From Candidatus Omnitrophota bacterium (lineage in GTDB: Bacteria > Omnitrophota > Gorgyraeia > Zapsychrales > Fredricksoniimonadaceae), in NCBI GenBank assembly GCA_016789035.1, contig JAEUSC010000500.1, positions 1 to 6,341 on the forward strand: 6,341 bases of DNA, written 5' to 3'. This document shows, piece by piece, positions 1-6,327 of this stretch (positions within the stretch are counted from its first letter, which is position 1; every line of letters starts with the position of its first letter). The position numbers were made by a program, and so were the translations under genes. The notes beneath the pieces are model-generated. The model did no database searches, had not been told where the DNA came from, and was given only the letters and a program-made list of their open reading frames with translations.

Positions 1-1090
1 CACCGGGCAAGGTATTAGGAGTTCTGACTGTCAAAAAGTTAGAAGCCGGCGAACAGAAATTGTCCTTGCAGGCCTTGACCTGAAAACGGTACGTTTGATT
101 AGGCAGAATCCCAGACATTTCCGGAGCACTCACCCTTGCCGTTCGTCCGGTATAACGAGGCGGACGATCAACAACGACGTTACGGCTTAAATCATACACT
201 TCGAAATGCGTTTCATTGGAGGTGCGATCAATCCACGACAATGTCAATGAGCGCCCGTTAACTTCAGGAGCTGTCAATTCTGCAGGAGCCACATCAGGAT
301 GCGTCCAGGTGCGCATCATTTGCGCATCCACCTGATAGACAGCATCGCTGAAAATAAGATCGTTAACCACACCGGGCAAGGCCGTCGGAAAATCCTCCTT
401 ACGGTAAACCAAATCCAACACTTCCTGACGCAAAATATTCGTCGTTACCGCCGGGACCTTCAAATAAATATGTGTAGTCATTCCGATAGGATCATCAATA
501 TCAAAGGCATAAGAATTGGCCAGCAAAGATGAAACATTCTTGGTAATCGCGGTCTGAATTTTTGACAAATTTAATGAATTAATGTTTACGGACAAAGGAT
601 CAGTGGTGACACCCACCAGAGTTTCACGTATGGCGGCCTTGATGTCCCCTTGAATTCTTTCCATGGTCGACCATCCGGTTGCATCGCTTTCAAAAGCAAT
701 GACCACAACACCCAAAAGCCCGAACATGTCTTCATTAACGTCTCCAAAGGAAATCTCACCAGCCGACGGGGGAATGACGGCCTGAGTATTGTTCATCAAA
801 CTCTTCTTAGAGACATGCTGCAAAATGTTCGAAAAAACCTGAACAGTCGCAGGATCAGCAATATTCGTCACCTTAAAGCCAATCATCATGAAATAAGGCT
901 CGTCTCCCGATGACTCCTCGCTGGCAAGGATCGTCAGTTTATTAAGTTTAAATTTCCATGAGGCCTGCTGATCTCGAGGGTTCAAAAAATCTGAAACAGG
1001 GCTGAGAGAACGAATAGCGGCTTGCGCAGGCAACGCCATATGAATCAAAAGCACCAGCAAAGTCATTTTCAAACACACCGACCTTATCAT
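1..1090 (-). CDS. Secreted protein with a fibronectin type III domain (N-terminal part, cut by window edge)
   Basis: An open frame runs from the ATG at 1090 through the left edge of the window (363 residues seen, no stop reached). The start is supported by AGGGAG at 1104-1099, 8 nt upstream. Residues 1-24 form a Sec signal peptide: basic start (MIRS), hydrophobic core around TLLVLLIHMAL, and an A-Q-A cleavage site before A25. Residues 25 to about 260 are a mixed alpha/beta region that I do not recognise. Residues about 269-357 form a fibronectin type III domain: core LTLSWIDRTSNETHFEVY, then NQTYRFQVKAC and C-S-P-A-S-N in the last strands, with the paired cysteines common in bacterial FnIII domains. 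After it the chain continues past base 1, so more FnIII repeats or another domain may follow. Export is well supported. The role (surface or periplasmic binding, adhesion, or part of a hydrolase) is not shown. The gene begins 92 nt after the DPSL stop. Confidence 0.85.
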   Translation of the reverse strand, partial: MIRSVCLKMTLLVLLIHMALPAQAAIRSLSPVSDFLNPRDQQASWKFKLNKLTILASEESSGDEPYFMMIGFKVTNIADPATVQVFSNILQHVSKKSLMNNTQAVIPPSAGEISFGDVNEDMFGLLGVVVIAFESDATGWSTMERIQGDIKAAIRETLVGVTTDPLSVNINSLNLSKIQTAITKNVSSLLANSYAFDIDDPIGMTTHIYLKVPAVTTNILRQEVLDLVYRKEDFPTALPGVVNDLIFSDAVYQVDAQMMRTWTHPDVAPAELTAPEVNGRSLTLSWIDRTSNETHFEVYDLSRNVVVDRPPRYTGRTARVSAPEMSGILPNQTYRFQVKACKDNFCSPASNFLTVRTPNTLPG

Positions 1091-1182
1091 CTTTACTTCT
1101 CCCTCTTGCACTATGAATCGAATATTGAATTCAAATAGCCCGCCAATTAATTTTCCCTTGCCGAAGAATCATAACCACCCGT

Positions 1183-1761
1183 CTATCGTTCCAGCGCCCG
1201 AGAGTGTTTGCCCGAGTGTGGACTCTCGCCGGAATATTTTCTTCGCATGTGTCCGGAAGGACGCCCATGGATCAGTTCTAAAAACCAGGCTTCATGCTCG
1301 ATCTCCTCGGCTAGGATATCCTTGGCCAGGTCGTATGTCACCGGATCTTTGCCCTGGGTCAGTTGACACAGCTTGTTCCAATTAACAATCGCCCCTTGTT
1401 CGGCCTTGAGACATTTATCGAGAATGGCTTTCAAATCGGTTTTGACCGGGGGCAGTTGAAGAAATTCGCATCCCGACATTTTGATAAAATCCATGGCATC
1501 GTTGGGGAGACTTCCGCCCAATTCGTAAATTCTCTGCAGGCAAGCTTCGAAATGACTCAAATCCTCGAGACGGGCATCTTCGATGACCCCTTTGATCCCC
1601 TCGCCTTCCAACCCCGTACAATGCATACGTAAATTCGTAAAGTAGTAATACGCGGTAAACTCGACGGCCGCATTTGCAATCAATGTATTAACAACAACCT
1701 CAACATTCAATCCGTTTTGCTGAAGCACCTTGACCCCAACCACATCGTAATGTGATGACAT
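1183..1761 (-). CDS. Ferritin-like protein of the Dps-like (DPSL/thioferritin) family
   Basis: The 192-residue protein is predicted to form a four-helix ferritin bundle (helices roughly 19-49, 56-82, 108-136, 140-166). Family signatures seen: HFEACLQRIYELGG (70-83), GKDPVTYDLA (137-146), EEIEHEAWFLEL (152-163) and PSGHMRRKYSGESP (168-181). Likely di-iron ligands are E34, E66 or D67 with H70, E121, and E153 with H156. DPSL proteins assemble into 12-subunit cages, oxidise ferrous iron using hydrogen peroxide and store it, limiting Fenton damage; this is family knowledge. The start is fixed by AAAGGAGA at 1777-1770, 8 nt before the ATG. Oddities: C98 fits the first conserved thioferritin cysteine, but the position 25 residues on is G123 (AEQGAI), where I recall relatives having Cys (AERCAI). 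C117 is nearby. The tail after residue 181 also departs from what I recall of the family. Probably cytoplasmic and induced by oxidative stress, though no Fur, PerR or OxyR site is recognisable. Confidence 0.9.
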   Translation of the reverse strand: MSSHYDVVGVKVLQQNGLNVEVVVNTLIANAAVEFTAYYYFTNLRMHCTGLEGEGIKGVIEDARLEDLSHFEACLQRIYELGGSLPNDAMDFIKMSGCEFLQLPPVKTDLKAILDKCLKAEQGAIVNWNKLCQLTQGKDPVTYDLAKDILAEEIEHEAWFLELIHGRPSGHMRRKYSGESPHSGKHSRALER

Positions 1762-1832
1762 TGTTTGGTTCTCCTTTACGGGTTTAGTAATGCGAAACAG
1801 AAACCAAAGCAGAATAGCAAGAAACAGCTTAA

Positions 1833-1846
1833 AAACGGGCTTTATT
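1833..1846 (-). repeat. 14-bp element AATAAAGCCCGTTT, copy upstream of the DPSL gene
   Basis: Read on the minus strand the sequence is AATAAAGCCCGTTT, identical to the copy at 6328-6341. This copy ends 71 bases before the DPSL start codon. It sits in an A/T-rich stretch and is not itself palindromic. The position upstream of a same-strand gene suggests a possible control element, but for a 14-mer the match could be chance. Confidence 0.35.
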
Positions 1847-1910
1847 TAAATTAATTTTTAAGGGCGTGGGCCAGAGGAATTACGATTTATTAGGAGCATT
1901 ACATCTGTAC

Positions 1911-1951
1911 GGACGGTAGGTCATGTGGCTTTTTCGCTATTTACCCCGTCC
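1911..1951. repeat. Bulged inverted repeat in the helicase-DPSL gap
   Basis: GGACGG (1911-1916) pairs with CCGTCC (1946-1951). After a 2-nt bulge (TA), GGT (1919-1921) pairs with ACC (1943-1945), giving nine pairs around a 21-nt loop. On neither strand is the stem followed by a run of T, so it is not a standard intrinsic terminator. It lies 54-94 nt past the helicase stop and could fold at the 3' end of that transcript. Confidence 0.35.
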
Positions 1952-2004
1952 AGCCAGCCAATCTTTCTCAGCGGAAATCAGCTGATCGTTGGGCAAACCC
2001 TCCC

Positions 2005-5000
2005 TTATTCGCTCACCATCTTAAGAATATCTTCTACACACTGATTTTTAAACAGCTCTTCACGTATCCAGTCCGAATACTTTATCCGATAAAAATGCCA
2101 CCCGGCCGCCATTAAAACGCGTTGGCGCTCTTCATCGCTTTCAATATACAAACCAAATTCCTCATCCATCTCATTCTTAAAATGACAAGGCCCGTCACAT
2201 TCCACAGCCAGCTTCCGGCCGCTTTTAAGATTGGTTACGACAAAATCAATGCGAAAGCCGCAACTCGGCACTTGATTTTGGATCAGGTGATGCGCGCTAG
2301 CTTTCGACTGAAGCTGAGAATAAAATTCCTGCTCAAAATGCGAATCAAATGGCTTTAAGGCAACTTGTAACGCATTGACCTCACCATGCTCTTTCACATA
2401 GGCCGCGTATTTCTTAAGCCAAATTTTGTCTGGTAAATCGTCCACAGGCATACTTAAGAAACAATGCACCTGCTGTCGGGCCCGTGAAAAAGCGACATTC
2501 ACCCGTCCACGGTTAATATCTCCCCGAATATCTCCGCCTTCCCCGGTTAAAGGGTAATATTGCCTGACCTGCTCCGGCGAACGAAGGACAAACGAGTAAA
2601 TGACAATGTCCTTTTCATCCCCCTGGATTCCCTCGATAATGCTGATTTTGTAATTATCCTCTTCTTCCTTAAAACCTTCCTTTTCGAAAATGCCTCGCAG
2701 GTATGCCGCTTGGGAGTTAAAAAAACTAAGGATTCCGATGGATTTCTCCTTATAGCGCGCATTGCCTCGCAACTCTATAAACAATTTCAGAATGGCCTTC
2801 GCTTCAGACACATTAATCTTATCCGAAGTCTCCAATGAATAATCAACGTCAACAGTATGCAGCATCATGACGCGATTGGAATTTCCATAGGTCAAATAAT
2901 TGGTATTAAGAGGAATGAGCGTCTTTCCCTTAGGTTTATAAAAATAGGCATTACTGAATCCAATCAATTCCTGGGAAGAACGATAATGATATCGCAATGG
3001 AATGGTTAAGAAACCCCGCAATGAGGCAATATCCAACACCGACTGAACCGCACTGCCCGTTGATTTAATACGCAAATCGTCGGGGACTTGATATCGTGTG
3101 GCCAATTCATCAAACGCCTGGTTTGATTTAAACATAATGGTGCTGTCGCGCATTTGTTCACTATCGCCAAAGAACATGGCCTTTTGAGCCCGATACATAA
3201 CCGGCAGTGTGTAGGCAATATTGCATTGGGAAGCCTCATCGAGAAGAACATAATCAAACAAATGTGGCTCAAAAGGAATAATACGGCTGGCATCATCCAG
3301 TTCCATGATCCAGATTGGGATCAAATCGAGAACGGATTTAAAATTGTCCGGGTCAGAACGGAGATTATCGAATGTCTTATAGGCCTTTTTTGACTTACCA
3401 AAAGCCTTGCCAAGCTTCTTAATGACTTGCCTTAATTTAGTATCGCTATTCCATCTCGTTAAAAACTTCAGATTGACCATGTTTTCAAGATACGTCGAAA
3501 CGATCTTAGACCTCGAATGCTGATGGGCACGCAGCTCTTGGGCAACTTCGTTGGGATCAAAGGAATTAACGAATTCATCGATAGATTTGGCCAAGGTATT
3601 ACGTCGAATAATACTCGCTTTGACATTTTCAAACGAACTTCCGTCTTGCAAAGCCAAAAAATTGTCGATCTGTTCAAGGGTCAATCCAACGGCTTGCAAA
3701 CGTTTAGAAAGAGCCTCTTCTTTTTCAGCCAGAATCTGGCAGTCACTTCGGTATTCAAAATAATCACAGAGCTTTGTTAAAAAATCTGTCCCTTGCTGCC
3801 GCGAGATATCCTTACAAATTTGTTCCTCTATGACATCTGCCAACTCCCGTGGCAACCCATTCCACGATGCTCCTAATCGCATTTTACGAAGCTGATTATT
3901 TATAGACCTGAAGAATTGCGAATGTCTGTCATAACCGGATTTCGCATAATCGTCAGCAAAAGCCTTTAAACAGCTAAATAATGGCACACCGGAACCTTTC
4001 AAAGATTCAAACTTGTGATCCAATTCCTTTTTATACGTTGTTTGGGCATAGCTCTCGTTTTTCGTGCGGAGTAAAGCGATCTCTTTTTTCAGAACCTGTA
4101 GTGAAGTTAAGGCCTCTTCGTTAAAGTTATCGGTCAGTTCCTGAAGATTAACATTGCCGATTTCAAAAGGTTCAAGCAAATTAAATGAATCGATGTCAGC
4201 GACCAACTTTCTTTCCGCTTCAATCCCCGCACAAAACTCCTTTTTATAATTCTCCTGATCCTGGAAGGCACTTTGCAAACTTTCACCATTCATCGATGAA
4301 TCATTTTTATAAAGCAGTTTCTCGATATACCCATCCAATGATGCGAGTTGAATGGAGATGCCGTCCTCCTCGTCCTCGTCATCAAGTTGCTGTGAATTTG
4401 GGTTAGGCAAATATCCGTAAAGATAAGCCACTTTAAGTTTCTTAAGCTTGTCTTTAACAACCTTTAAGGCCTGGGCTTTCTGACTCACGAAAAGGACTTT
4501 CTTGCCGTTGGCCGCCAAATGACACAATAAATTGGCGATCGTTTCCGACTTGCCTGTTCCTGGAGGTCCCTGAACCACAGAAGCCCTATTATTGACGATG
4601 CTCAAAACACGAAGCTGGTATTTATCGAATTGAAACGGAAAATAAACATCCGATTCTTTGACTGATTCATGAGCATTCAACCCCGCGGTTTCCGTCCAAC
4701 TAGTGATCGCGGTATTGGCCAGTTTTTCGGCACTAAGCTTCGAAAGCCTCTCTAAGTCTTCCGCCAGAAAGTAATTAACCTTTGGCGCCAATGTCACATC
4801 CATCTGCTCGAGCGAGAATGACTTCTCATCAAAGATCGCCTTGCTTAAACGAAGATGCGCCTTGATCTCCTGCCAAATCTCATTTAAGAGATCTAAATTC
4901 GCCAACGGCAGAATAAACTTACCTTCAACTTCACGAACACCAAATTTCTCGACCAACTGGTAGTAAAGATCTTCGCCAAGGACCGATTCCAAATAATGCA

Positions 5001-5526
5001 CGTTGATATGAAACTCTGGATCAACAAGATGAAACAGGTATTTTCCGGCCCCGGAAACAACAACTTTATCAATGCGTATGGGCAACGTGAACAGAGGACA
5101 TTCGGTCACCTCCATCGAACTATTGATGGGAGTCTCCATCACTGCCTCATCTGAATCCAATTCACCATCGATGGTCTTAGGAATTTCCAATTTGAAATAA
5201 CCGAAGTTAAAGACCGTTTGTTTAGTATAAGGATCGTTACGCTGTTTGTTGTAGATATCCTCAAGCTTATACGCAATTAGCTTTTCTTCTTCAAACTGGT
5301 CTTTCAACGCCGGCGGAACATCCTTGGTATCGAACCCATAAAAGGTATCCAGCCTCACAAATTCTCCGGGATTACCATCAAGATCAATATTGAGCAATCC
5401 CAAAAGATTAAAGTATTTGGCAGAGATATCGACGGAATATTTCTTCTGAAGGAAAACGACGTTTTGAGAGGTCAACTTAACGTAACTGAGACAGTATTTG
5501 ATATATTTTGTGAGATCGAAGGACAT
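2005..5526 (-). CDS. Superfamily 1 DNA/RNA helicase (DNA2/NAM7 type) fused to a C-terminal Vsr-like nuclease
   Basis: The protein has 1173 residues from the ATG at 5526. Residues 1 to about 290 form an N-terminal domain of the kind that precedes AAA_11/AAA_12 helicases (CPLFTLPIRI at 143-152). Helicase motifs are complete: Q motif FDKYQ (Q304); Walker A GPPGTGKS (320-327); Ia VLFVSQKAQAL (344-354); Walker B LLDEASQ (D763, E764); III FFGDSEQM (785-792); RYHYRSS (845-851); V EGIQGDEKDIV (965-975); VI RVNVAFSRAR (1008-1017). Between Ia and II lie about 400 charged, probably coiled-coil residues with an acidic run at 382-388. Residues about 1060-1160 form an MTES_1575/DUF559-type nuclease: E1067, D1094 in FRIDFVV, E1109 and D1111 in VECDG, H1115, then EERQRVLMAAGWHFYRI. 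Expected activity is ATP-driven unwinding or translocation with DNA cleavage in the cytoplasm. An upstream in-frame TTG at 5574 would add 16 residues, but neither start has a Shine-Dalgarno sequence. Similar fusions occur in phage-defence loci; that role is inferred. Confidence 0.9.
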   Translation of the reverse strand: MSFDLTKYIKYCLSYVKLTSQNVVFLQKKYSVDISAKYFNLLGLLNIDLDGNPGEFVRLDTFYGFDTKDVPPALKDQFEEEKLIAYKLEDIYNKQRNDPYTKQTVFNFGYFKLEIPKTIDGELDSDEAVMETPINSSMEVTECPLFTLPIRIDKVVVSGAGKYLFHLVDPEFHINVHYLESVLGEDLYYQLVEKFGVREVEGKFILPLANLDLLNEIWQEIKAHLRLSKAIFDEKSFSLEQMDVTLAPKVNYFLAEDLERLSKLSAEKLANTAITSWTETAGLNAHESVKESDVYFPFQFDKYQLRVLSIVNNRASVVQGPPGTGKSETIANLLCHLAANGKKVLFVSQKAQALKVVKDKLKKLKVAYLYGYLPNPNSQQLDDEDEEDGISIQLASLDGYIEKLLYKNDSSMNGESLQSAFQDQENYKKEFCAGIEAERKLVADIDSFNLLEPFEIGNVNLQELTDNFNEEALTSLQVLKKEIALLRTKNESYAQTTYKKELDHKFESLKGSGVPLFSCLKAFADDYAKSGYDRHSQFFRSINNQLRKMRLGASWNGLPRELADVIEEQICKDISRQQGTDFLTKLCDYFEYRSDCQILAEKEEALSKRLQAVGLTLEQIDNFLALQDGSSFENVKASIIRRNTLAKSIDEFVNSFDPNEVAQELRAHQHSRSKIVSTYLENMVNLKFLTRWNSDTKLRQVIKKLGKAFGKSKKAYKTFDNLRSDPDNFKSVLDLIPIWIMELDDASRIIPFEPHLFDYVLLDEASQCNIAYTLPVMYRAQKAMFFGDSEQMRDSTIMFKSNQAFDELATRYQVPDDLRIKSTGSAVQSVLDIASLRGFLTIPLRYHYRSSQELIGFSNAYFYKPKGKTLIPLNTNYLTYGNSNRVMMLHTVDVDYSLETSDKINVSEAKAILKLFIELRGNARYKEKSIGILSFFNSQAAYLRGIFEKEGFKEEEDNYKISIIEGIQGDEKDIVIYSFVLRSPEQVRQYYPLTGEGGDIRGDINRGRVNVAFSRARQQVHCFLSMPVDDLPDKIWLKKYAAYVKEHGEVNALQVALKPFDSHFEQEFYSQLQSKASAHHLIQNQVPSCGFRIDFVVTNLKSGRKLAVECDGPCHFKNEMDEEFGLYIESDEERQRVLMAAGWHFYRIKYSDWIREELFKNQCVEDILKMVSE

Positions 5527-5531
5527 AATTG

Positions 5532-5559
5532 ATTTTATGTTTAATTCGAAGACATTCAA
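5532..5559 (-). promoter_or_regulatory. Possible promoter giving a leaderless helicase transcript
   Basis: On the minus strand TTGAAT (5559-5554) is followed after 16 nt by TAAAAT (5537-5532), matching the sigma-70 consensus at 4 of 6 and 5 of 6 positions. Five bases separate the -10 box from the A of the ATG at 5526, a plausible distance to the transcription start, so the mRNA could begin at the start codon. This fits the absence of a Shine-Dalgarno sequence. The region is A/T-rich, so a chance match is possible. Confidence 0.3.
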
Positions 5560-5625
5560 GTTTAAAAATATCAACTGTCATTGAAGCGTTAGCGCAATTC
5601 ATAAGATGCGTGCAGGGTTTAGCAC

Positions 5626-5637
5626 TGAGACCTCTCA
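5626..5637. repeat. Short inverted repeat TGAGA-N2-TCTCA
   Basis: Perfect 5-bp arms with a 2-nt centre lie in the 128-nt gap between the lipoprotein stop and the helicase start, about 100 bp upstream of the helicase ATG. The centre is too tight for an RNA hairpin, so if meaningful it would be a dimeric protein-binding site. Short arms make chance likely. Confidence 0.2.
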
Positions 5638-5654
5638 ACAACAGCCCATGCCTC

Positions 5655-6272
5655 TTACTTCTTCACTTCCTGCGCAGAATTGCTTTCGGCTGGCGCGGGA
5701 TTTCTTTGGCAATCCCGAATAAGACTAACAACGACATTGAGCTTTTCTGATTCGAACTCCGGGAACCTTTTCCAAAGCCGCCTGATGGCCTCTTGGCTGT
5801 CATCCCTTACGCCGTATCGAATATTGCCCTTTTCAAAAAGCCAATAGTTCTTGGTGATTTCCCAAGCAAAAATAAAAGACCCGAGATAAACGGCGGAATT
5901 CTCAGCCACCGTAAACGTCAACTCCGTATCCACGGACCCCATTCGTACGCCGTCACCAAAAAGAATTCTAAAAATCTTATATTCCCCAGGCGGCAGAAAT
6001 GAAAAATAAGATTGCTCCATACTGTCCTGCTTATGCTTTGAGAATATTGCGCGTTGTGCGGGTGGAGCTATTTCATAACTATGCTTAGTCTGTTTATTTC
6101 TAACAAGCAACTGGACATACAGCCCTTGGGAAATGGCCCTCCCGAAAACCATACTATTCTTCTTTTTAAACAAAGTCCGGGCATTCGGTGTATTTTGAAC
6201 ATTTGATAATGAAACACAACCCGAAAGCAAAACACAAAGAACAACAAACATTAGATTACAAAATCTTCTCAT
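5655..6272 (-). CDS. Lipoprotein of unknown function with a small beta-rich domain
   Basis: The 205-residue protein starts at the ATG at 6272, with AAAGGA just upstream (6282-6277, 4 nt spacer). Residues 1-18 are a lipoprotein signal peptide (MRR, then a hydrophobic stretch) ending in the lipobox L16-S17-G18-C19. C19 would be lipidated and cleaved by signal peptidase II. V20 rather than Asp follows, so by the enterobacterial rule the protein would go to the outer membrane. Residues about 40-150 look like a beta sandwich: FLPPGEYKIFRI (92-103) and FTVAENSAVYLGSF (120-133) recall DUF2846-like and carboxypeptidase-regulatory-like domains (a PPGEY turn, then a strand ending in YLG). Residues 158-188 are probably helical and the tail is Ser/Ala/Pro/Glu-rich. 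I do not recognise a specific family. It lies 128 nt upstream of the helicase gene with no evident functional link. Beyond its start only 69 nt remain in the window. Confidence 0.85.
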   Translation of the reverse strand: MRRFCNLMFVVLCVLLSGCVSLSNVQNTPNARTLFKKKNSMVFGRAISQGLYVQLLVRNKQTKHSYEIAPPAQRAIFSKHKQDSMEQSYFSFLPPGEYKIFRILFGDGVRMGSVDTELTFTVAENSAVYLGSFIFAWEITKNYWLFEKGNIRYGVRDDSQEAIRRLWKRFPEFESEKLNVVVSLIRDCQRNPAPAESNSAQEVKK

Positions 6273-6327
6273 ACAATCCTTTCGTAAACACCGATATCTT
6301 CATAAGCAGTCAATTTTTGGTACTGAG

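Larger units (their letters stand above)
1762..2004. other. Intergenic region between the helicase gene and the DPSL gene
   Basis: This is the largest gap in the window and should hold the 3' end of the helicase transcript and the DPSL promoter. Nearest the DPSL start are the ribosome binding site (1777-1770) and two copies of minus-strand CTGTTTC (1800-1794 and 1827-1821, 27 nt apart). Beyond them are an A/T-rich tract (about 1841-1860) and the 14-bp element at 1833-1846. A bulged inverted repeat lies at 1911-1951. I could not find a convincing -35/-10 pair, nor a GC stem followed by a T run that would terminate the helicase transcript. The only minus-strand ORF that I traced is 14 codons (1924-1880) without a ribosome binding site. 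Confidence 0.6.

Noticed and set aside
1..381. Repeated CACCGGGCAAGG at 1-12 and 369-380, considered as a sign of duplicated modules
   Set aside because: Both copies encode Leu-Pro-Gly in different contexts and flanking protein sequence does not match, so a domain duplication is not supported within the window.
299..913. Plus-strand open frames at 299-532 and 650-913
   Set aside because: They are antisense to the secreted FnIII gene, whose signal peptide and domain are clear. No ribosome binding site or family features are seen.
1113..1632. Plus-strand open frames at 1113-1385 and 1363-1632
   Set aside because: They lie mostly antisense to the well-supported DPSL gene, have no recognisable protein features and are shadows of its codons.
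1794..1827. Two copies of CTGTTTC 27 nt apart upstream of DPSL, considered as regulator binding sites
   Set aside because: Seven-base direct repeats in a T-rich tract are weak evidence, and no known regulator site fits.
1880..1924. A 14-codon minus-strand ORF (MTYRPYRCNAPNKS) upstream of DPSL, considered as a leader peptide
   Set aside because: It has no ribosome binding site, no run of regulatory codons, and no attenuator hairpin with a T tract after it.
1977..1986. Perfect palindrome ATCAGCTGAT just downstream of the helicase stop
   Set aside because: Ten bases is short, no T run follows, and it matches no operator that I can name.
5527..5574. In-frame extension of the helicase to a TTG codon at 5574 (16 more residues)
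   Set aside because: There is no Shine-Dalgarno sequence before the TTG, the extra residues look like translated A/T-rich promoter DNA, and the ATG at 5526 begins a plausible protein (MSFDLTKYIK).
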